Shown: positions 14,773 to 25,456, counted from the stretch's first letter. The stretch is 64,000 bases of DNA from Rikenella microfusus DSM 15922 (GCF_000427365.1 NZ_KE386488.1:248001-312000), one strand, 5' to 3'. Notes: generated from the sequence alone by a model not told the origin. A program made the numbers and translations.

Positions 14773-17349
14773 TCAGACATCCAGTTTCACGACGGTGATC
14801 CCCGCCCCGCCGAACTCCTCGTGTTCGTCCGCGGCCGACAATACCAGCGGCACCGTTTTCAGATAGCGCCTCACCTCCTCTTTCAACGCCCCTGTGCCCT
14901 TGCCGTGCAGGATCGTGACCTGCGGGAAACCGAGTACGATCGCTTCGTCTACGAACGACTGCACCTCCTGCAACGCCTCCGCCGCACGCATACCCCGGAT
15001 ATCCAGCTGCTGTCTGAAATTGAGCCGCCGTTTCGACGTATCGTAACTTTCGGCCCCGGCCGAGCCGCCCCCCGAACCGAACGCCCCGAACGAATCGCTT
15101 CCCGCAGCCGCGCCGTTCCGGCGGATCTTCCTGAACTCCGCATGCGGCACGATTTCCAGCCGCGCCTTGTCCACCACCGTCGTCACATGGCCGAACGCCA
15201 CCGTCGCCTTGTTCGTCCCCTGCAAGGCCAGCACCTCTCCGACGGCCTGCTGGCCCTTGAGCCGGACGTGGAAACCCGGTTCGATTTCACGCGGTTTTTC
15301 CAGCTTTTTAGACACCGCATCTCCCTGCTGGTCCGCCTCTTCCGAGGCTCGTTGCGCTTTGCGCTCCTTGCGCCGCGCTTCGCGCTCCCGCAGCTGCCGC
15401 ATCTTGCGCTCGATCGCATCCTCTCTTTCCGACAGGGAGACCGTCTCGCTCCCGGCGATCAGGCGGCGGAACTCGTCGAAATCGGTACGCGCAGTCCGCG
15501 TGCGCTCTTTTTCGGCCTGAGACTCTCGGATCTCGCGAATCGTGTTCTCGATTTTACGGTTCGCTTCGGCCAGCAGCTTTTCCGCCTCGGCCCGCGCTTC
15601 GGCCAGTATTTTCGTCTTTTCGGCCTGTATCTGGGATAACTGCCATTCATACTGCGCCGCCGTGCGGTCGATGTTCTTTTCGGCCAGCCGGATGCGTTCC
15701 CGTTTCGACTCCCAGTACCGTTTGTCGCGGGCCGCTTCGCGGATGTGTTTTTCCGCATTGGCCTGCGCCGAGCCGATTTTCTCCTCCGCCGAACGGATGA
15801 TCGCTTCGGGCAGCCCGATTTTCCGCGCGATTTCGAACGCGAACGAACTGCCGGGCCGCCCCATCTCCAGCCGGAACAACGGACGGATATTTTGCAGGTC
15901 GAACGCCATCGCGCCGTTTTCGATCCCCTGCGCCCCCGCCGCGTAGTATTTCAGGTTCGCATAGTGGGTCGTAATCACGCCCCGCACGTGCCGTTCTTCG
16001 AGCTGTTGCAGCACCGCTTCCGCGATGGCCCCGCCGGTGCCGGGTTCGGTGCCGGAACCGAACTCGTCGATCAGCACCAGCGACCGGTCGTCGGCATGCC
16101 GCAGGATCGTTTTCATGTTGATCAGATGCGACGAATAGGTCGAAAGATCGTTGTCCAGCGACTGCTGGTCGCCGATGTCGATAAACAGGCTGTCGAAAAT
16201 CCCCATCCGCGAGTCGCCGTCGGCCGGCACCAGCCAGCCGCATTGCAGCATGTATTGCAACAGGCCCGCCGTCTTGAGGCAGACCGATTTCCCGCCGGCG
16301 TTCGGCCCCGAAATCAGGAGGATATATTTCTCCGGGGTCAGGGCCAGGTCGAGCGGTACGATCGGTTTGCCCTCCTTCTTCAACGCTTTTTCGAGCAACG
16401 GATGCCGGGCCTGCCGCAGGCGCATCTGCGGGCCGTCGGCCAGCTCCGGCAGCACGGCGTCCATGCCCAGCGCGTAACGCGCCTTGGCCTGGATGAAATC
16501 CATCCGCACTAAGTATTCGCCCGCAGCCAGCAGCAGCGGCAGCTCCGGGCGGAGCAGGTCGGCGAAAGCGGTAAGTATCCGGACGATTTCGCGCCGCTCT
16601 TCGTTCTCCAGCTCCCGCAGCTCGTTGTTCAGCTCCACCACTTCGATCGGCTCGATATAGGCCGTGCGCCCCGTCGCCGATTCGTCGTGCACCAGCCCTT
16701 TGATCTTACGCTTATTGACCGCCGCCACGGGGATCACCGTGCGTCCGTCGCGCACCGATATTTCGCTGTCCGGATCGACCAGCCCGGCCGCCTGAGCCTG
16801 CCGCAGGATCGCCTGGAGGCGTTTGTCCACCTGTCCCGCCTTTTCGCGCAGCGTCCGGCGGATTTGCGCCAGCTCCGCCGAGGCGTTGTCGCGCACCGTT
16901 CCCGTATCGGGGTCGAGGATACGCGCGATTTCGCGCCGCACGGCCGAAAAATCCTCCACCGGTTCGGTCAATGCTCCGAGCAGGGGATACGGGTCGTTCC
17001 CCTCCGCGCGTTTGCCCCGGAAAAAAGCGGTCAGCCCCGCCAGCAGTTCGAGCGCTTTCGCCAGGTCGGTCATCTGGGCCGGCTCCAGATAGGTGCCTTC
17101 GATGCGTATCTTGCGCAGGAATCGGTTCATATCGGTATATCCGCTGCCCGGATAGTCGCTTTCGAGCATCAGGACGTCCCGCATTTCGGCGGTTTCGCCC
17201 AGCGTCCGGGCCAGCGCGGTACGGTCGGAGGTGAAGGCCGCTTCGCGCACCAGTCGCTGCGCGGCTTCGGTTCCGCACAAAAGCGAAACGGCGTCCCGGA
17301 TCTTGTCGAATCCGATCCGCTGCTCAAAATCTTTCGGATAAATCATCAT
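14773..17349 (-). CDS. mutS2: Endonuclease MutS2
   Basis: The 858-residue protein has the MutS2 layout. An N-terminal core/clamp region is followed by an ABC-type ATPase with Walker A GPNAGGKS (348-355) and Walker B VLIDEFGSGTEP. A long basic coiled-coil insertion spans about 510-640, and a C-terminal Smr nuclease domain has LDIRGMRAAEAL and HGKGTGALKEEVR. It lacks the MutS mismatch-recognition domain. MutS2 acts in suppressing recombination and, in some bacteria, in rescuing collided ribosomes. It is divergent from rmuC, with separate -7 boxes. ATG 17347-17349 or the next codon could be the start. Confidence 0.96.
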   Translation of the reverse strand: MMIYPKDFEQRIGFDKIRDAVSLLCGTEAAQRLVREAAFTSDRTALARTLGETAEMRDVLMLESDYPGSGYTDMNRFLRKIRIEGTYLEPAQMTDLAKALELLAGLTAFFRGKRAEGNDPYPLLGALTEPVEDFSAVRREIARILDPDTGTVRDNASAELAQIRRTLREKAGQVDKRLQAILRQAQAAGLVDPDSEISVRDGRTVIPVAAVNKRKIKGLVHDESATGRTAYIEPIEVVELNNELRELENEERREIVRILTAFADLLRPELPLLLAAGEYLVRMDFIQAKARYALGMDAVLPELADGPQMRLRQARHPLLEKALKKEGKPIVPLDLALTPEKYILLISGPNAGGKSVCLKTAGLLQYMLQCGWLVPADGDSRMGIFDSLFIDIGDQQSLDNDLSTYSSHLINMKTILRHADDRSLVLIDEFGSGTEPGTGGAIAEAVLQQLEERHVRGVITTHYANLKYYAAGAQGIENGAMAFDLQNIRPLFRLEMGRPGSSFAFEIARKIGLPEAIIRSAEEKIGSAQANAEKHIREAARDKRYWESKRERIRLAEKNIDRTAAQYEWQLSQIQAEKTKILAEARAEAEKLLAEANRKIENTIREIRESQAEKERTRTARTDFDEFRRLIAGSETVSLSEREDAIERKMRQLREREARRKERKAQRASEEADQQGDAVSKKLEKPREIEPGFHVRLKGQQAVGEVLALQGTNKATVAFGHVTTVVDKARLEIVPHAEFRKIRRNGAAAGSDSFGAFGSGGGSAGAESYDTSKRRLNFRQQLDIRGMRAAEALQEVQSFVDEAIVLGFPQVTILHGKGTGALKEEVRRYLKTVPLVLSAADEHEEFGGAGITVVKLDV

Positions 17350-17384
17350 TTCAGGTCCATATTTCCAATCGCCGCCAATCGGTA

Positions 17385-17392
17385 CAAAAATA
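17385..17392 (-). promoter_or_regulatory. -7 box for mutS2
   Basis: Minus-strand TATTTTTG, 35 nt before the start codon. Confidence 0.5.
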
Positions 17393-17458
17393 GCACCTTC
17401 GGCTGAAATATCGCATGCGGACGGGGGCCGTGCGCGCTTGCCATTGCGATTATAATCG

Positions 17459-17466
17459 TACTTTTG
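17459..17466 (+). promoter_or_regulatory. -7 box for rmuC
   Basis: TACTTTTG fits TAnnTTTG, 74 nt before the rmuC ATG. Confidence 0.45.
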
Positions 17467-17540
17467 CAGACGAAGCCCGCCAGAATGCCGCCGGACGGCG
17501 GACGGCCCGGATACGGCTTACCTGAAAACGACAGCCCCGT

Positions 17541-18989
17541 ATGGATATCATAGCGATTACGACGATCGTCTCTTTGGCGGCCATAGCCGCCGCCCTCTTT
17601 GCCAGACTGCGGTCGGAACAGGCCGCCGCCCGGCGCACCGCTCAGGAGAACGAACGCCTGCTGAGCGAGAAAGAACAATGCCGGGAGGCCTTGCAGGAGG
17701 CCCGGACCCGGTCGGCGGAACAGCAGGCCGCCGCCGACCGTACCCTCGCCGCAGCGCAAACCGAAGCCGCCCGGCAGCTGGCCGAGACCCGCGCCGAAGC
17801 CGACAAACGGTTAGCCGAAGCCCGCGCCGAAATCCGCATCTGGTCGGAACGGTTCGAAACCCAGACCGCCGAACGCGGAAAACTCGAAAAACAGTTTACG
17901 GATTATTTCCAAAACCTTGCGAACGACATTCTGGAAGACAAAACCAAACGTTTCACCGAAACCAACCGGCAAAACATCGGCGACCTGCTCCGCCCCCTCG
18001 GCGAGAATCTCGAAAAATTCCGCCAGCGCATCGAACAGGAAGCCGCCGAGCGCAAAGTGCTGGAAGCCGAAATCCGGCGGCTGCACGAAACGAGCAACCA
18101 GGTGAGCCGCGAGGCCAACAACCTGGCCGCCGCCCTGCGCGGCAACAGCAAGGCGCAGGGCGACTGGGGCGAAATGATCCTCGAAACCCTGCTCGAAAGT
18201 TCCGGCCTGCAAAAAGGGATCCACTTCCGCGTGCAGGAAGACTTCCGCACCGAGGAGGGCGCCCACGTGCGCCCCGACGTGGTGCTCCTGCTGCCCGGCG
18301 ACAAACAGATGGTCATCGACTCGAAGGTATCGCTGACGGCCTACGCCGCCTACGCGGAAGCGGACGGCGCCGACGGGATCGCCCGCAAGGCGGCCCTCGC
18401 GGCCCATGTGGCCTCGGTGCGCAAACACATCGACGAACTGGCCGGGAAAAGCTACCAGAAACTGACCTCCGCCTCGCCCGATTTCGTCATCATGTTCGTG
18501 CCCAACGAGCCGGCTTTCCTCGTGGCGCTGCAAAGCGATCCGAAACTGTGGGACGACGCCTACCGCCGGAAGGTGATCCTGAGCAGTCCTACCAACCTGT
18601 TCGCGATCCTCAAGATCGTGGACGACCTCTGGCGGCGCGACAGCCAGGACCGTTATGCGCTGGAGATCGCGCGGCAGGGCGGCGCCCTGTACGACAAATT
18701 CGTCGGGTTCGCCGAAAACTTCCTCGCCGTGGGCGACGCTCTGGGCCGCACCGACAAAGCCTACCGCGCCGCGCTCGGGCAGCTCCGCGAAGGAAACGGC
18801 AACCTCGTGCGACGGGCCGAATCGCTGCGCAAGCTGGGTGTCAAGGCGGCCAAGAAGATGCCGGCCGCGCTGGCGCCGCTGGACGACGAAGAGACGGCGG
18901 AAGAAGCGGACGGCAACGTTCTTCCCGATTCGTCGTCTTCCGCCGGCGGAGAAACCGGGAATACCGACGAGACGGAACACGGACGATAA
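17541..18989 (+). CDS. rmuC: DNA recombination protein RmuC
   Basis: The 482-residue protein has an N-terminal membrane-spanning segment (IIAITTIVSLAAIAAALF) and a long Ala/Arg/Glu-rich coiled coil to about residue 190. The conserved RmuC nuclease-like core follows, with GNSKAQGDWGEMILETLLE, VRPDVVLLLPGDKQMVIDSK and FVIMFVPNEPAF. RmuC limits inversion and recombination at short repeats in E. coli, which is notable next to MutS2 in a repeat-rich genome. The acidic C-terminal tail of about 40 residues is variable. Confidence 0.95.
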   Translation: MDIIAITTIVSLAAIAAALFARLRSEQAAARRTAQENERLLSEKEQCREALQEARTRSAEQQAAADRTLAAAQTEAARQLAETRAEADKRLAEARAEIRIWSERFETQTAERGKLEKQFTDYFQNLANDILEDKTKRFTETNRQNIGDLLRPLGENLEKFRQRIEQEAAERKVLEAEIRRLHETSNQVSREANNLAAALRGNSKAQGDWGEMILETLLESSGLQKGIHFRVQEDFRTEEGAHVRPDVVLLLPGDKQMVIDSKVSLTAYAAYAEADGADGIARKAALAAHVASVRKHIDELAGKSYQKLTSASPDFVIMFVPNEPAFLVALQSDPKLWDDAYRRKVILSSPTNLFAILKIVDDLWRRDSQDRYALEIARQGGALYDKFVGFAENFLAVGDALGRTDKAYRAALGQLREGNGNLVRRAESLRKLGVKAAKKMPAALAPLDDEETAEEADGNVLPDSSSSAGGETGNTDETEHGR

Positions 18990-19590
18990 CGGCCTGCGGC
19001 AAACCGCCTTCTGCCGCTCCCGTCCGCCCCGCAGCCCCGGCTCGCTGCCGCCCGTTCGGGTTGCGCTCTCCTTTTCGAGGACGAACGCAAAGTCGAAAAA
19101 TACGATTGCGTAAACCGGACCGGATCATATATTTCGGTACCCGAACCTGTTCGGCAGTAATTTTCCGCTATCGGCACCGCGGCGCCGCTCGAATCGAATA
19201 TGGCAAACCCGGGCAAAAGACCCGGAGGGTTCGGCGCAGGCCGAAAAACGCCGGTAAAAACGATCGGTATATCTATATAATCGGGTCGTAAAATTCTCCC
19301 TGCCCGCCCGGTACTGCGGCCTGCCCCCTCGGAAGCACGAGCGCGACACGTGTCGTCTGCGACGGAAAAACTTGGTACGGACGAAAATTTCAGTTATCTT
19401 TAAAGTTCGGTAACTTAGTACGGCTTCGCCCCCGAACCGGCAACAGTTCCGGACGGCCTCCCGAACCGGTCCCGACAGACAGCCCGGCCCGGCCTCGCAG
19501 AGACGGACACCGGCCGAACAGCATCGGGCCTTCCGGGGGCGGATACAGTTACCGGAATTTCGAACCGACTACTAACCAAAACCAACCGTT
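18990..19590. other. Intergenic region with class F fragment
   Basis: No gene is seen. About 19198-19288 is the right half of a class F element: CCCGGGCAAAAGACCCGGAG, then GATCGGTATATCTATATAAT. TATCTTTA at about 19393-19400 resembles a -7 box but is some 190 nt before the next gene. Confidence 0.5.
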
Positions 19591-20484
19591 ATGACAGGAA
19601 AATTTACCCCGGCCCGGATATTCGCGGCCGCAGCCGCTATGCTGGCATGTTTTACGGCCGTTTCGTGCGGGACAGCCCCCGCTGCGGACGGGACGGCCGA
19701 CTCCTCGCAGCTGCGTGTGATGACTTTCAATATCCGCTATGCGAATCCGGACGACGGCCCCGATTACTGGGACAACCGCCGCGAAGCCGTCGTCCGCATG
19801 GTGAAAGAGATCAAACCCGGCGTTATGGGGATACAGGAAGGGTTGGCGCCCCAGGTGGCGTTCCTCGACTCAGCCCTGACCGGCTACTCGTACGTCGGCG
19901 TGGGCCGCGACGACGGCAGGCAGGCGGGCGAATACGCGGCCGTGTTCTACGACGACTCGTTGTACGCCCCGGTAGCCGACGGCCACTTCTGGCTGAGCGA
20001 GACGCCCGACAGCGCGGCCCTCGGCTGGGATGCCGTGTGCATCCGTATCGCCACCTGGGTGAAATTACAGGAAAAGGCCACCGGACGCGAGTTTCTGGTG
20101 TTCAACACGCATTTCGACCATGTCGGAGTCGTGGCGCGGCAGCAAAGCGCGAAGTTGCTGCTGAACCGCGTACACGAATTCGGCGATTCGATCCCGACCG
20201 TCATTATGGGCGATTTCAACTTCCCGGTGACCGATTCGTCGCTGGCGCCGCTCATGAACGCCCCGACCTTCTGCGAGGTACGCGGATCGGCCCGGACCAG
20301 ACCTCAGGGCGACTCGCTGCCCCAGGTAACCTACCGGGGTTTCGGGCACGGCGAACCGGGCGAACTGATCGACCACATTTTCTGCCAGAAATTCGTGCCG
20401 GAATCGTATGAAATCATCACGTCCGGTTACGGTGTGCCCTACCTGTCGGATCACATGCCGGTACTGGCGGTGCTGAAATACTGA
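19591..20484 (+). CDS. Endonuclease/exonuclease/phosphatase-family lipoprotein
   Basis: The 297-residue product has a lipoprotein-like signal (FTAVSC, C26). The EEP fold follows: LRVMTFNIRYANPDDG, the metal-binding glutamate in GIQEG, NTHFDHVG, MGDFNFP and the C-terminal LSDHMPV histidine motif. Members hydrolyse phosphodiesters or phosphomonoesters and include exported nucleases, sphingomyelinases and sugar or lipid phosphatases. The envelope location argues against a role in DNA repair, but the substrate is unknown. A strong terminator follows. Confidence 0.9.
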   Translation: MTGKFTPARIFAAAAAMLACFTAVSCGTAPAADGTADSSQLRVMTFNIRYANPDDGPDYWDNRREAVVRMVKEIKPGVMGIQEGLAPQVAFLDSALTGYSYVGVGRDDGRQAGEYAAVFYDDSLYAPVADGHFWLSETPDSAALGWDAVCIRIATWVKLQEKATGREFLVFNTHFDHVGVVARQQSAKLLLNRVHEFGDSIPTVIMGDFNFPVTDSSLAPLMNAPTFCEVRGSARTRPQGDSLPQVTYRGFGHGEPGELIDHIFCQKFVPESYEIITSGYGVPYLSDHMPVLAVLKY

Positions 20485-20502
20485 CCGCCGCACGATTCCG
20501 GG

Positions 20503-20542
20503 CAGCGGGCCGTCCCTTTTATCAGAAAGGGACGGCCCGCTG
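20503..20542 (+). terminator. Strong hairpin terminator
   Basis: CAGCGGGCCGTCCCTTT (20503-20519) pairs perfectly with 20526-20542 around a 6-nt loop, 19 nt past the EEP stop codon. Confidence 0.85.
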
Positions 20543-20674
20543 TCCGTTCTCTCCCGGCCGCCCCGATCCGTGCCCGCACAAGACACGTCGGCACAAGACA
20601 AGAACAGCCCCCACGCGGAGCCGTAAAAAAGTGGGAAAAAGAGAGCTGGCAGACAGACCTCCGGGAATTAGTGT

Positions 20675-20682
20675 TAAATTTG
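20675..20682 (+). promoter_or_regulatory. -7 box for tamB
   Basis: TAAATTTG fits TAnnTTTG. Transcription would start near 20689, which makes the TTG at 20690 an unlikely start and favours GTG 20744. Confidence 0.5.
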
Positions 20683-20743
20683 CAAGGCGTTGTCTGTCAC
20701 GACCTGCGGGCAGAGAGACGGCGCAGACCAGATTTTCCTTTCC

Positions 20744-23700
20744 GTGATCCTCCGTATCGTCAAAAAAACCGTCCGCCTGCTCCTGACAGTGCTCTCCACC
20801 GCCGTGATCGCGGCGGTAGCGCTGCCGATCCTCGCCGGACTGCTGTTGCAGGTCGGAGTGATCCAGAACTATGCGGTCGGACAGCTCACGAAGTGGCTTT
20901 CCGAAAAGGGCGGCACCGCCATTTCGATCGACCGCGTGGATATCGGCTTCTTCAACCGGGCCGTCCTCGAAGGTATTTACGTACAGGACCCCTCCGTTCC
21001 GCAGGACACGCTGCTCTACGCCCGCCGGCTCAGCGTCGGGATCGACGGCATCAACTTCTTCAACGGAAACATCGCACTCGGGGCGGTATCGCTCTCCGAC
21101 GGCGTGCTGCATATCGCTAAAGATTCGACCGGCGTCACCAACCTCAGACGCATCACCGAACGGTTTCGGGCGAAAAAGCCCCGCAAAATCAACCTGCGCC
21201 TCTCGGCGCGGGAGCTGGACCTCGTCGGCATGCGTTTCACCTTCCGGCAATTCGACCCGCCCGCGCGGGAACACGGCGTCGATTTCCGAGACCTCGACCT
21301 GCGGCAAATCCATTTCCAGGCCCGCGGAATCGCCGTGCGGAACGATTCGGTCGCCTGTCGTATCGAACACCTGACTTTCCGGGAAAAAAGCGGCTTCCAT
21401 CTGCAACATCTGGCTACGGAGAAAGCGGCCATAAGCGGCACGGGGCTGCGCTTCGCGGAACTGCGGATCGAGTCCGCCCTGTCGATGCTCCAGTTCGACC
21501 GGCTGGAACTGCTCAGCGACGACTGGTCGGCCTGGCGCGACTTCACGCACCGCGTGCGGATAGACGCAGCCCTCGGCCCCTCGTCGCTGGCCTACCGTAC
21601 CGTCGCGGCCTTCTCGCGCCGGCCCGCTGCGATCCGGACGGCCGTCGGGTTCGAAGGCGCGACGGTCGAAGGGCCGGTGGCCGCCCTCAAAGGAAAGATC
21701 CGGAACGCCCGCTGGGGCGGTACCCTGCTGGATGCCGACTTCGACATCTCCGGGCTGCCGGACGCGAGCCAGGCCTGGTTCCGGATGAAACTCGGACGGC
21801 TCGAAACCGATGCGCAGGACATCCTGACGACCTATACCGACCTTTCGGGCGGCAAATCGCTCGAAAACCTGCGCCCGATGCTGGAACGGGCCGGGCGGAT
21901 CGGTTTTTCGGGGACGTTCGACGGCCTGCTGCGGGATTTCACGGCTACCGGACGCCTGACCACCGACCAGGGAGCCGTGGACGGCCGTCTGCAATTCATG
22001 CCGGCGGCACGGCGCGGCGCCATCCGCTTCCTCGGCCGCGTGGAGACGGAAGGATTCGGCCTCGGCGCCCTGCTGGGCACCTCCGGCGTGGGAAGCGTCT
22101 CGCTGGTCGCCGGCGTGGACGCAGTGGCGGCGCCCGGCGAACTGGCCCTGACCACCGACGCCGAAATCAGGCAACTGCAATTCAGGGAATACGATTACAA
22201 CGGCATCCGGATGAACGGCCGTTTCGCCGGCCGGACGTTCGACGGACGTATCAGCTCGTCCGACCCGAACCTGGACTTCACGACCGAAGGGCGGTTCGAC
22301 CTGAGCGGGAAAGTTCCCGCCTACGATTTCGAGATGGATCTGCGGCGGGCCGACCTCGCGGCGCTCCGGCTGAACCGCCGGGACACGGTTTCCCGGCTGG
22401 CCATGCGTTTCAGGGCGCACGCCGCAGGCACGACTCTCGACGACATCGACGGTTCGGCCACGATCGACAGCCTGAGCTACGTAAACCACATCGACACGGT
22501 ACGTACCGGCACGATCCGTTTCGAAGCCCGCAATACGGAGCGCAGCAAACGGCTGACGATGCGGTCGGACTTCGCCGACGCGGAGCTGAGAGGAAGCGAC
22601 AGTTACAGCAATATCTTCCGCTTCTTCGGCCAGTCCCTGAAACGCTACCTGCCCTCCATGCCCTCGGCCGGCGCCGACGGGGACGCGCCGCAGGCACAGG
22701 CACGCGCCTCGGCGCGAGAAGCGCCGGACTCGGCGGGGACGGTCTCCGGCAACAGCTACTACCTGGTGAAAGTGGACGTGAAAGAGGCGAACAACGTGGC
22801 CGCGATCTTCGTGCCGGGATTGGAGATCGCTCAGGGTTCGTCGCTCGCTTTCCTGTTCAACCCCTATCTGAACGACTTCAGTCTGAGCGCGAAATCGGAT
22901 TATATCCTGCGGCGGAACTTCTACGCGGGCGGCCTGATGGTGGAGTGCCGCAACCAGGGCGACTCGGTGTCGATCTACGCTTCGGCCGAACAGTTCGGAA
23001 TCGGGACGGCCGATCTGCCGAACCTGTCGGTGGTCGGGGGTATCCGCGACAACCGGATTTCGCTGGCGACGCGGTTCCACAACCCGGAGAACGGGTCGAA
23101 CGCGCTGGTGAGCACCACCACGACTTTCGTCCGTCCGGCGGAAGGGCCGCCGCAAATGGACGTGGCGCTGAATCCCACGACCTTTTCGGTCGGCGGGCAA
23201 CTATGGTATATCGCGCCGAGCCATGTGGTGCTGGATTCGCTGGGGATCGACTTCCGCCGTTTCCGGCTTCGGGGCGAGGGGCAGGAGCTGGCCGTGGACG
23301 GCCGCGCCTCGGCTTCGGAGAGCGACACGCTGCGGGTCAGGATGCGGAATTTCGATATGTCGCCGCTGACGCAGCTGGTGGCGCGGCAGGGATACCGCAT
23401 CGCCGGGCGCATGGGCGGCGAGGCGACGTTGGTGGCGCCGTTCGGCGCCTTGCAGTTCGGGGCCGACCTGCGGATGGATTCGCTGGCCCTGAACGACTAT
23501 GCGCTGGGCGCCGTCGGATTCCGCAGCGCATGGGACAGGCCCCGCCGGTGGGTGCGTTTCGAGGCCTCCACGCCGCAGGGAGAAACGCCCGTGCGGGGCG
23601 TTTACGACAGCGGCGGGAAACGCTACCGCGTCGATTTCGATTTCCCGCGTTTCGACATGTGCCTGTTGGAACCGCTGCTGCAAGGAGTATTGGAAAAGAC

Positions 23701-25456
23701 AACGGGTACGGCACGCACGAAACTGGTGATGACGGGCGGCCCCGAAGGGGGGCCGGTACTGAACGGAACGATCGACGTGGAGCGGTACGAGGCCACGGTA
23801 GCTTATACGCGGGCCCGTTACCGGCTGGCCGGCCCGGTAACGGTAACCGGCAACCGGTTCGAATTGCCTCCGGTGCCGCTTTCGGACGGAGACGGCGGGG
23901 CGGGGACGATCTCGGCCTGGTTCGACAGCCGGTATTTCAGGCACCTGCGGTTCGGCGTGAAGGCGGATTTCCGGGATTTTCTGTGCCTGAACACGACGGA
24001 GGCGGACAATCCGGACTTTTACGGGAAAATGTACGGTACGGGGACTTTCTCGGTGACGGGGGACGACAGCAAGACGATGCTGGACGTGCGGGCGGAAACG
24101 GCTAAAAGCTCGACTTTCGTACTGCCGCTGTCGGATGTCTCGACGATTTCGGAAGCGGATTTCATCTCGTTCGTGCAGCCGCGGGAACGACAGCGGCCGG
24201 CCGACCGCGTGCAGTCGTTCCGTCAGCAGCTGCGCCAGGCACGCCGCCAGCGGGCCAAAAGCGAACTGAACGTGGACCTGAACCTGTCGGTACTGCCCAA
24301 TACCGAAGGGCAGATCGTAATGGACCCTCGGCTGGGCGATGCGATCAAAGGACGCGGAAACGGCCGTTTCCGGATGAATATCGTGCCCGACCGCGACATT
24401 TTCACGATGGACGGCCAGTTCGACATTTCGGAGGGGACGTACCTGTTCACGCTGTACGGGGTGCTGGCGAACAAATACTTCGTGATCCAGCCGGGCAGCT
24501 CGATCCAGTGGACGGGCGACCCGGCCGACCCGTTGGTGAATGTCGATGCGGCGTACCGCGTGCGGACGTCGCTCCGACCGCTGCTCGGCAACACCCAGGG
24601 GAACGGTACGGGAAACGGCAACGTGAACGTGAGTTGCGGCATCCACCTGACGGAGCACTTGTTCAACCCGACGGTACAGCTCTCCATCACGGCGCCGGGG
24701 GCCGATCCGGAGACGAAAAACCTGCTGCGCAACCTGCTGAACACGGAGGAATCGACGACGATGCAGTTCGCCTACCTGATGCTCTCGAACAGTTTCATGC
24801 CGGACGACCAGACCAACGCGATCGGCACGATGAGCGGTTCGCTGGCGGGGATCGCGGGCATGGAGTTCCTCTCGAACCAGATCAGCAACCTGATTTCGGG
24901 ATCGAACTACAACATCCGGTTCGGTTACCGGCCGTCGAGCGAGCTGACCTCGGAAGAGGTGACTTTCGACGTGGGGGCGGACATCATCGCGAACAAACTG
25001 TCTGTCGAAGTGGGGGGTAATTACGATGTGGGCCAGAAAGGAGCTTACACGACCACGAACAACCCCCTCTCGGTGGACGGTTACGTAACGTGGGTGCTGA
25101 ACAAATCGGGTTCGCTGAAGGTCAAGGGTTTCACGCGCACGATCGACCGTTTCGACGAATCGCAGGGGTTGCAGGACAACGGGGTGGGGGTCTATTACCG
25201 GCAGGAGTTCCAGAGCTGGAAAGACCTGAAGGAACGTTACCGCCGCTGGCGCGAGGCGGCGCGGCTGAGACGGGCGGTGCGTCAGGAAAAACGTTTCGAG
25301 AGACGGCAGCTGAAAAAGGCGGGCGCTTTCGTGCCGGAGCGTGAAACCGTACCTGTCCTGCCTGCGGACGCAGCGGTTCCGGAAAAGGCAGGTACGCCGC
25401 AGCGGGAGGAAGGTGCCGCACAGTCGGACGGCAAGGATGTTCCCCGTCGGGAATAA
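20744..25456 (+). CDS. tamB: Translocation/assembly module TamB-like (AsmA family) protein
   Basis: This very large protein (about 1570 residues) has an N-terminal membrane anchor (LLLTVLSTAVIAAVALPILAGLL) and AsmA-like repeats that predict a long beta-rich groove. Its C-terminal TamB/DUF490 domain contains EGTYLFTLYGVLANKYF and WTGDPADPLVNVDAAYRVR. TamB-type proteins span the periplasm and move lipids or help outer-membrane protein insertion. The start is uncertain: GTG 20744 directly precedes the anchor and gives a leader of about 55 nt, whereas TTG 20690 would be leaderless. The basic C-terminal tail (about 80 residues) follows the porin-like end and may be variable. Confidence 0.92.
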   Translation: MILRIVKKTVRLLLTVLSTAVIAAVALPILAGLLLQVGVIQNYAVGQLTKWLSEKGGTAISIDRVDIGFFNRAVLEGIYVQDPSVPQDTLLYARRLSVGIDGINFFNGNIALGAVSLSDGVLHIAKDSTGVTNLRRITERFRAKKPRKINLRLSARELDLVGMRFTFRQFDPPAREHGVDFRDLDLRQIHFQARGIAVRNDSVACRIEHLTFREKSGFHLQHLATEKAAISGTGLRFAELRIESALSMLQFDRLELLSDDWSAWRDFTHRVRIDAALGPSSLAYRTVAAFSRRPAAIRTAVGFEGATVEGPVAALKGKIRNARWGGTLLDADFDISGLPDASQAWFRMKLGRLETDAQDILTTYTDLSGGKSLENLRPMLERAGRIGFSGTFDGLLRDFTATGRLTTDQGAVDGRLQFMPAARRGAIRFLGRVETEGFGLGALLGTSGVGSVSLVAGVDAVAAPGELALTTDAEIRQLQFREYDYNGIRMNGRFAGRTFDGRISSSDPNLDFTTEGRFDLSGKVPAYDFEMDLRRADLAALRLNRRDTVSRLAMRFRAHAAGTTLDDIDGSATIDSLSYVNHIDTVRTGTIRFEARNTERSKRLTMRSDFADAELRGSDSYSNIFRFFGQSLKRYLPSMPSAGADGDAPQAQARASAREAPDSAGTVSGNSYYLVKVDVKEANNVAAIFVPGLEIAQGSSLAFLFNPYLNDFSLSAKSDYILRRNFYAGGLMVECRNQGDSVSIYASAEQFGIGTADLPNLSVVGGIRDNRISLATRFHNPENGSNALVSTTTTFVRPAEGPPQMDVALNPTTFSVGGQLWYIAPSHVVLDSLGIDFRRFRLRGEGQELAVDGRASASESDTLRVRMRNFDMSPLTQLVARQGYRIAGRMGGEATLVAPFGALQFGADLRMDSLALNDYALGAVGFRSAWDRPRRWVRFEASTPQGETPVRGVYDSGGKRYRVDFDFPRFDMCLLEPLLQGVLEKTTGTARTKLVMTGGPEGGPVLNGTIDVERYEATVAYTRARYRLAGPVTVTGNRFELPPVPLSDGDGGAGTISAWFDSRYFRHLRFGVKADFRDFLCLNTTEADNPDFYGKMYGTGTFSVTGDDSKTMLDVRAETAKSSTFVLPLSDVSTISEADFISFVQPRERQRPADRVQSFRQQLRQARRQRAKSELNVDLNLSVLPNTEGQIVMDPRLGDAIKGRGNGRFRMNIVPDRDIFTMDGQFDISEGTYLFTLYGVLANKYFVIQPGSSIQWTGDPADPLVNVDAAYRVRTSLRPLLGNTQGNGTGNGNVNVSCGIHLTEHLFNPTVQLSITAPGADPETKNLLRNLLNTEESTTMQFAYLMLSNSFMPDDQTNAIGTMSGSLAGIAGMEFLSNQISNLISGSNYNIRFGYRPSSELTSEEVTFDVGADIIANKLSVEVGGNYDVGQKGAYTTTNNPLSVDGYVTWVLNKSGSLKVKGFTRTIDRFDESQGLQDNGVGVYYRQEFQSWKDLKERYRRWREAARLRRAVRQEKRFERRQLKKAGAFVPERETVPVLPADAAVPEKAGTPQREEGAAQSDGKDVPRRE

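Noticed and set aside
20522-23200. 892-codon minus-strand frame inside tamB
   Set aside because: It lies wholly antisense to tamB, is rich in Arg, Gly and Val and has no recognisable domain.
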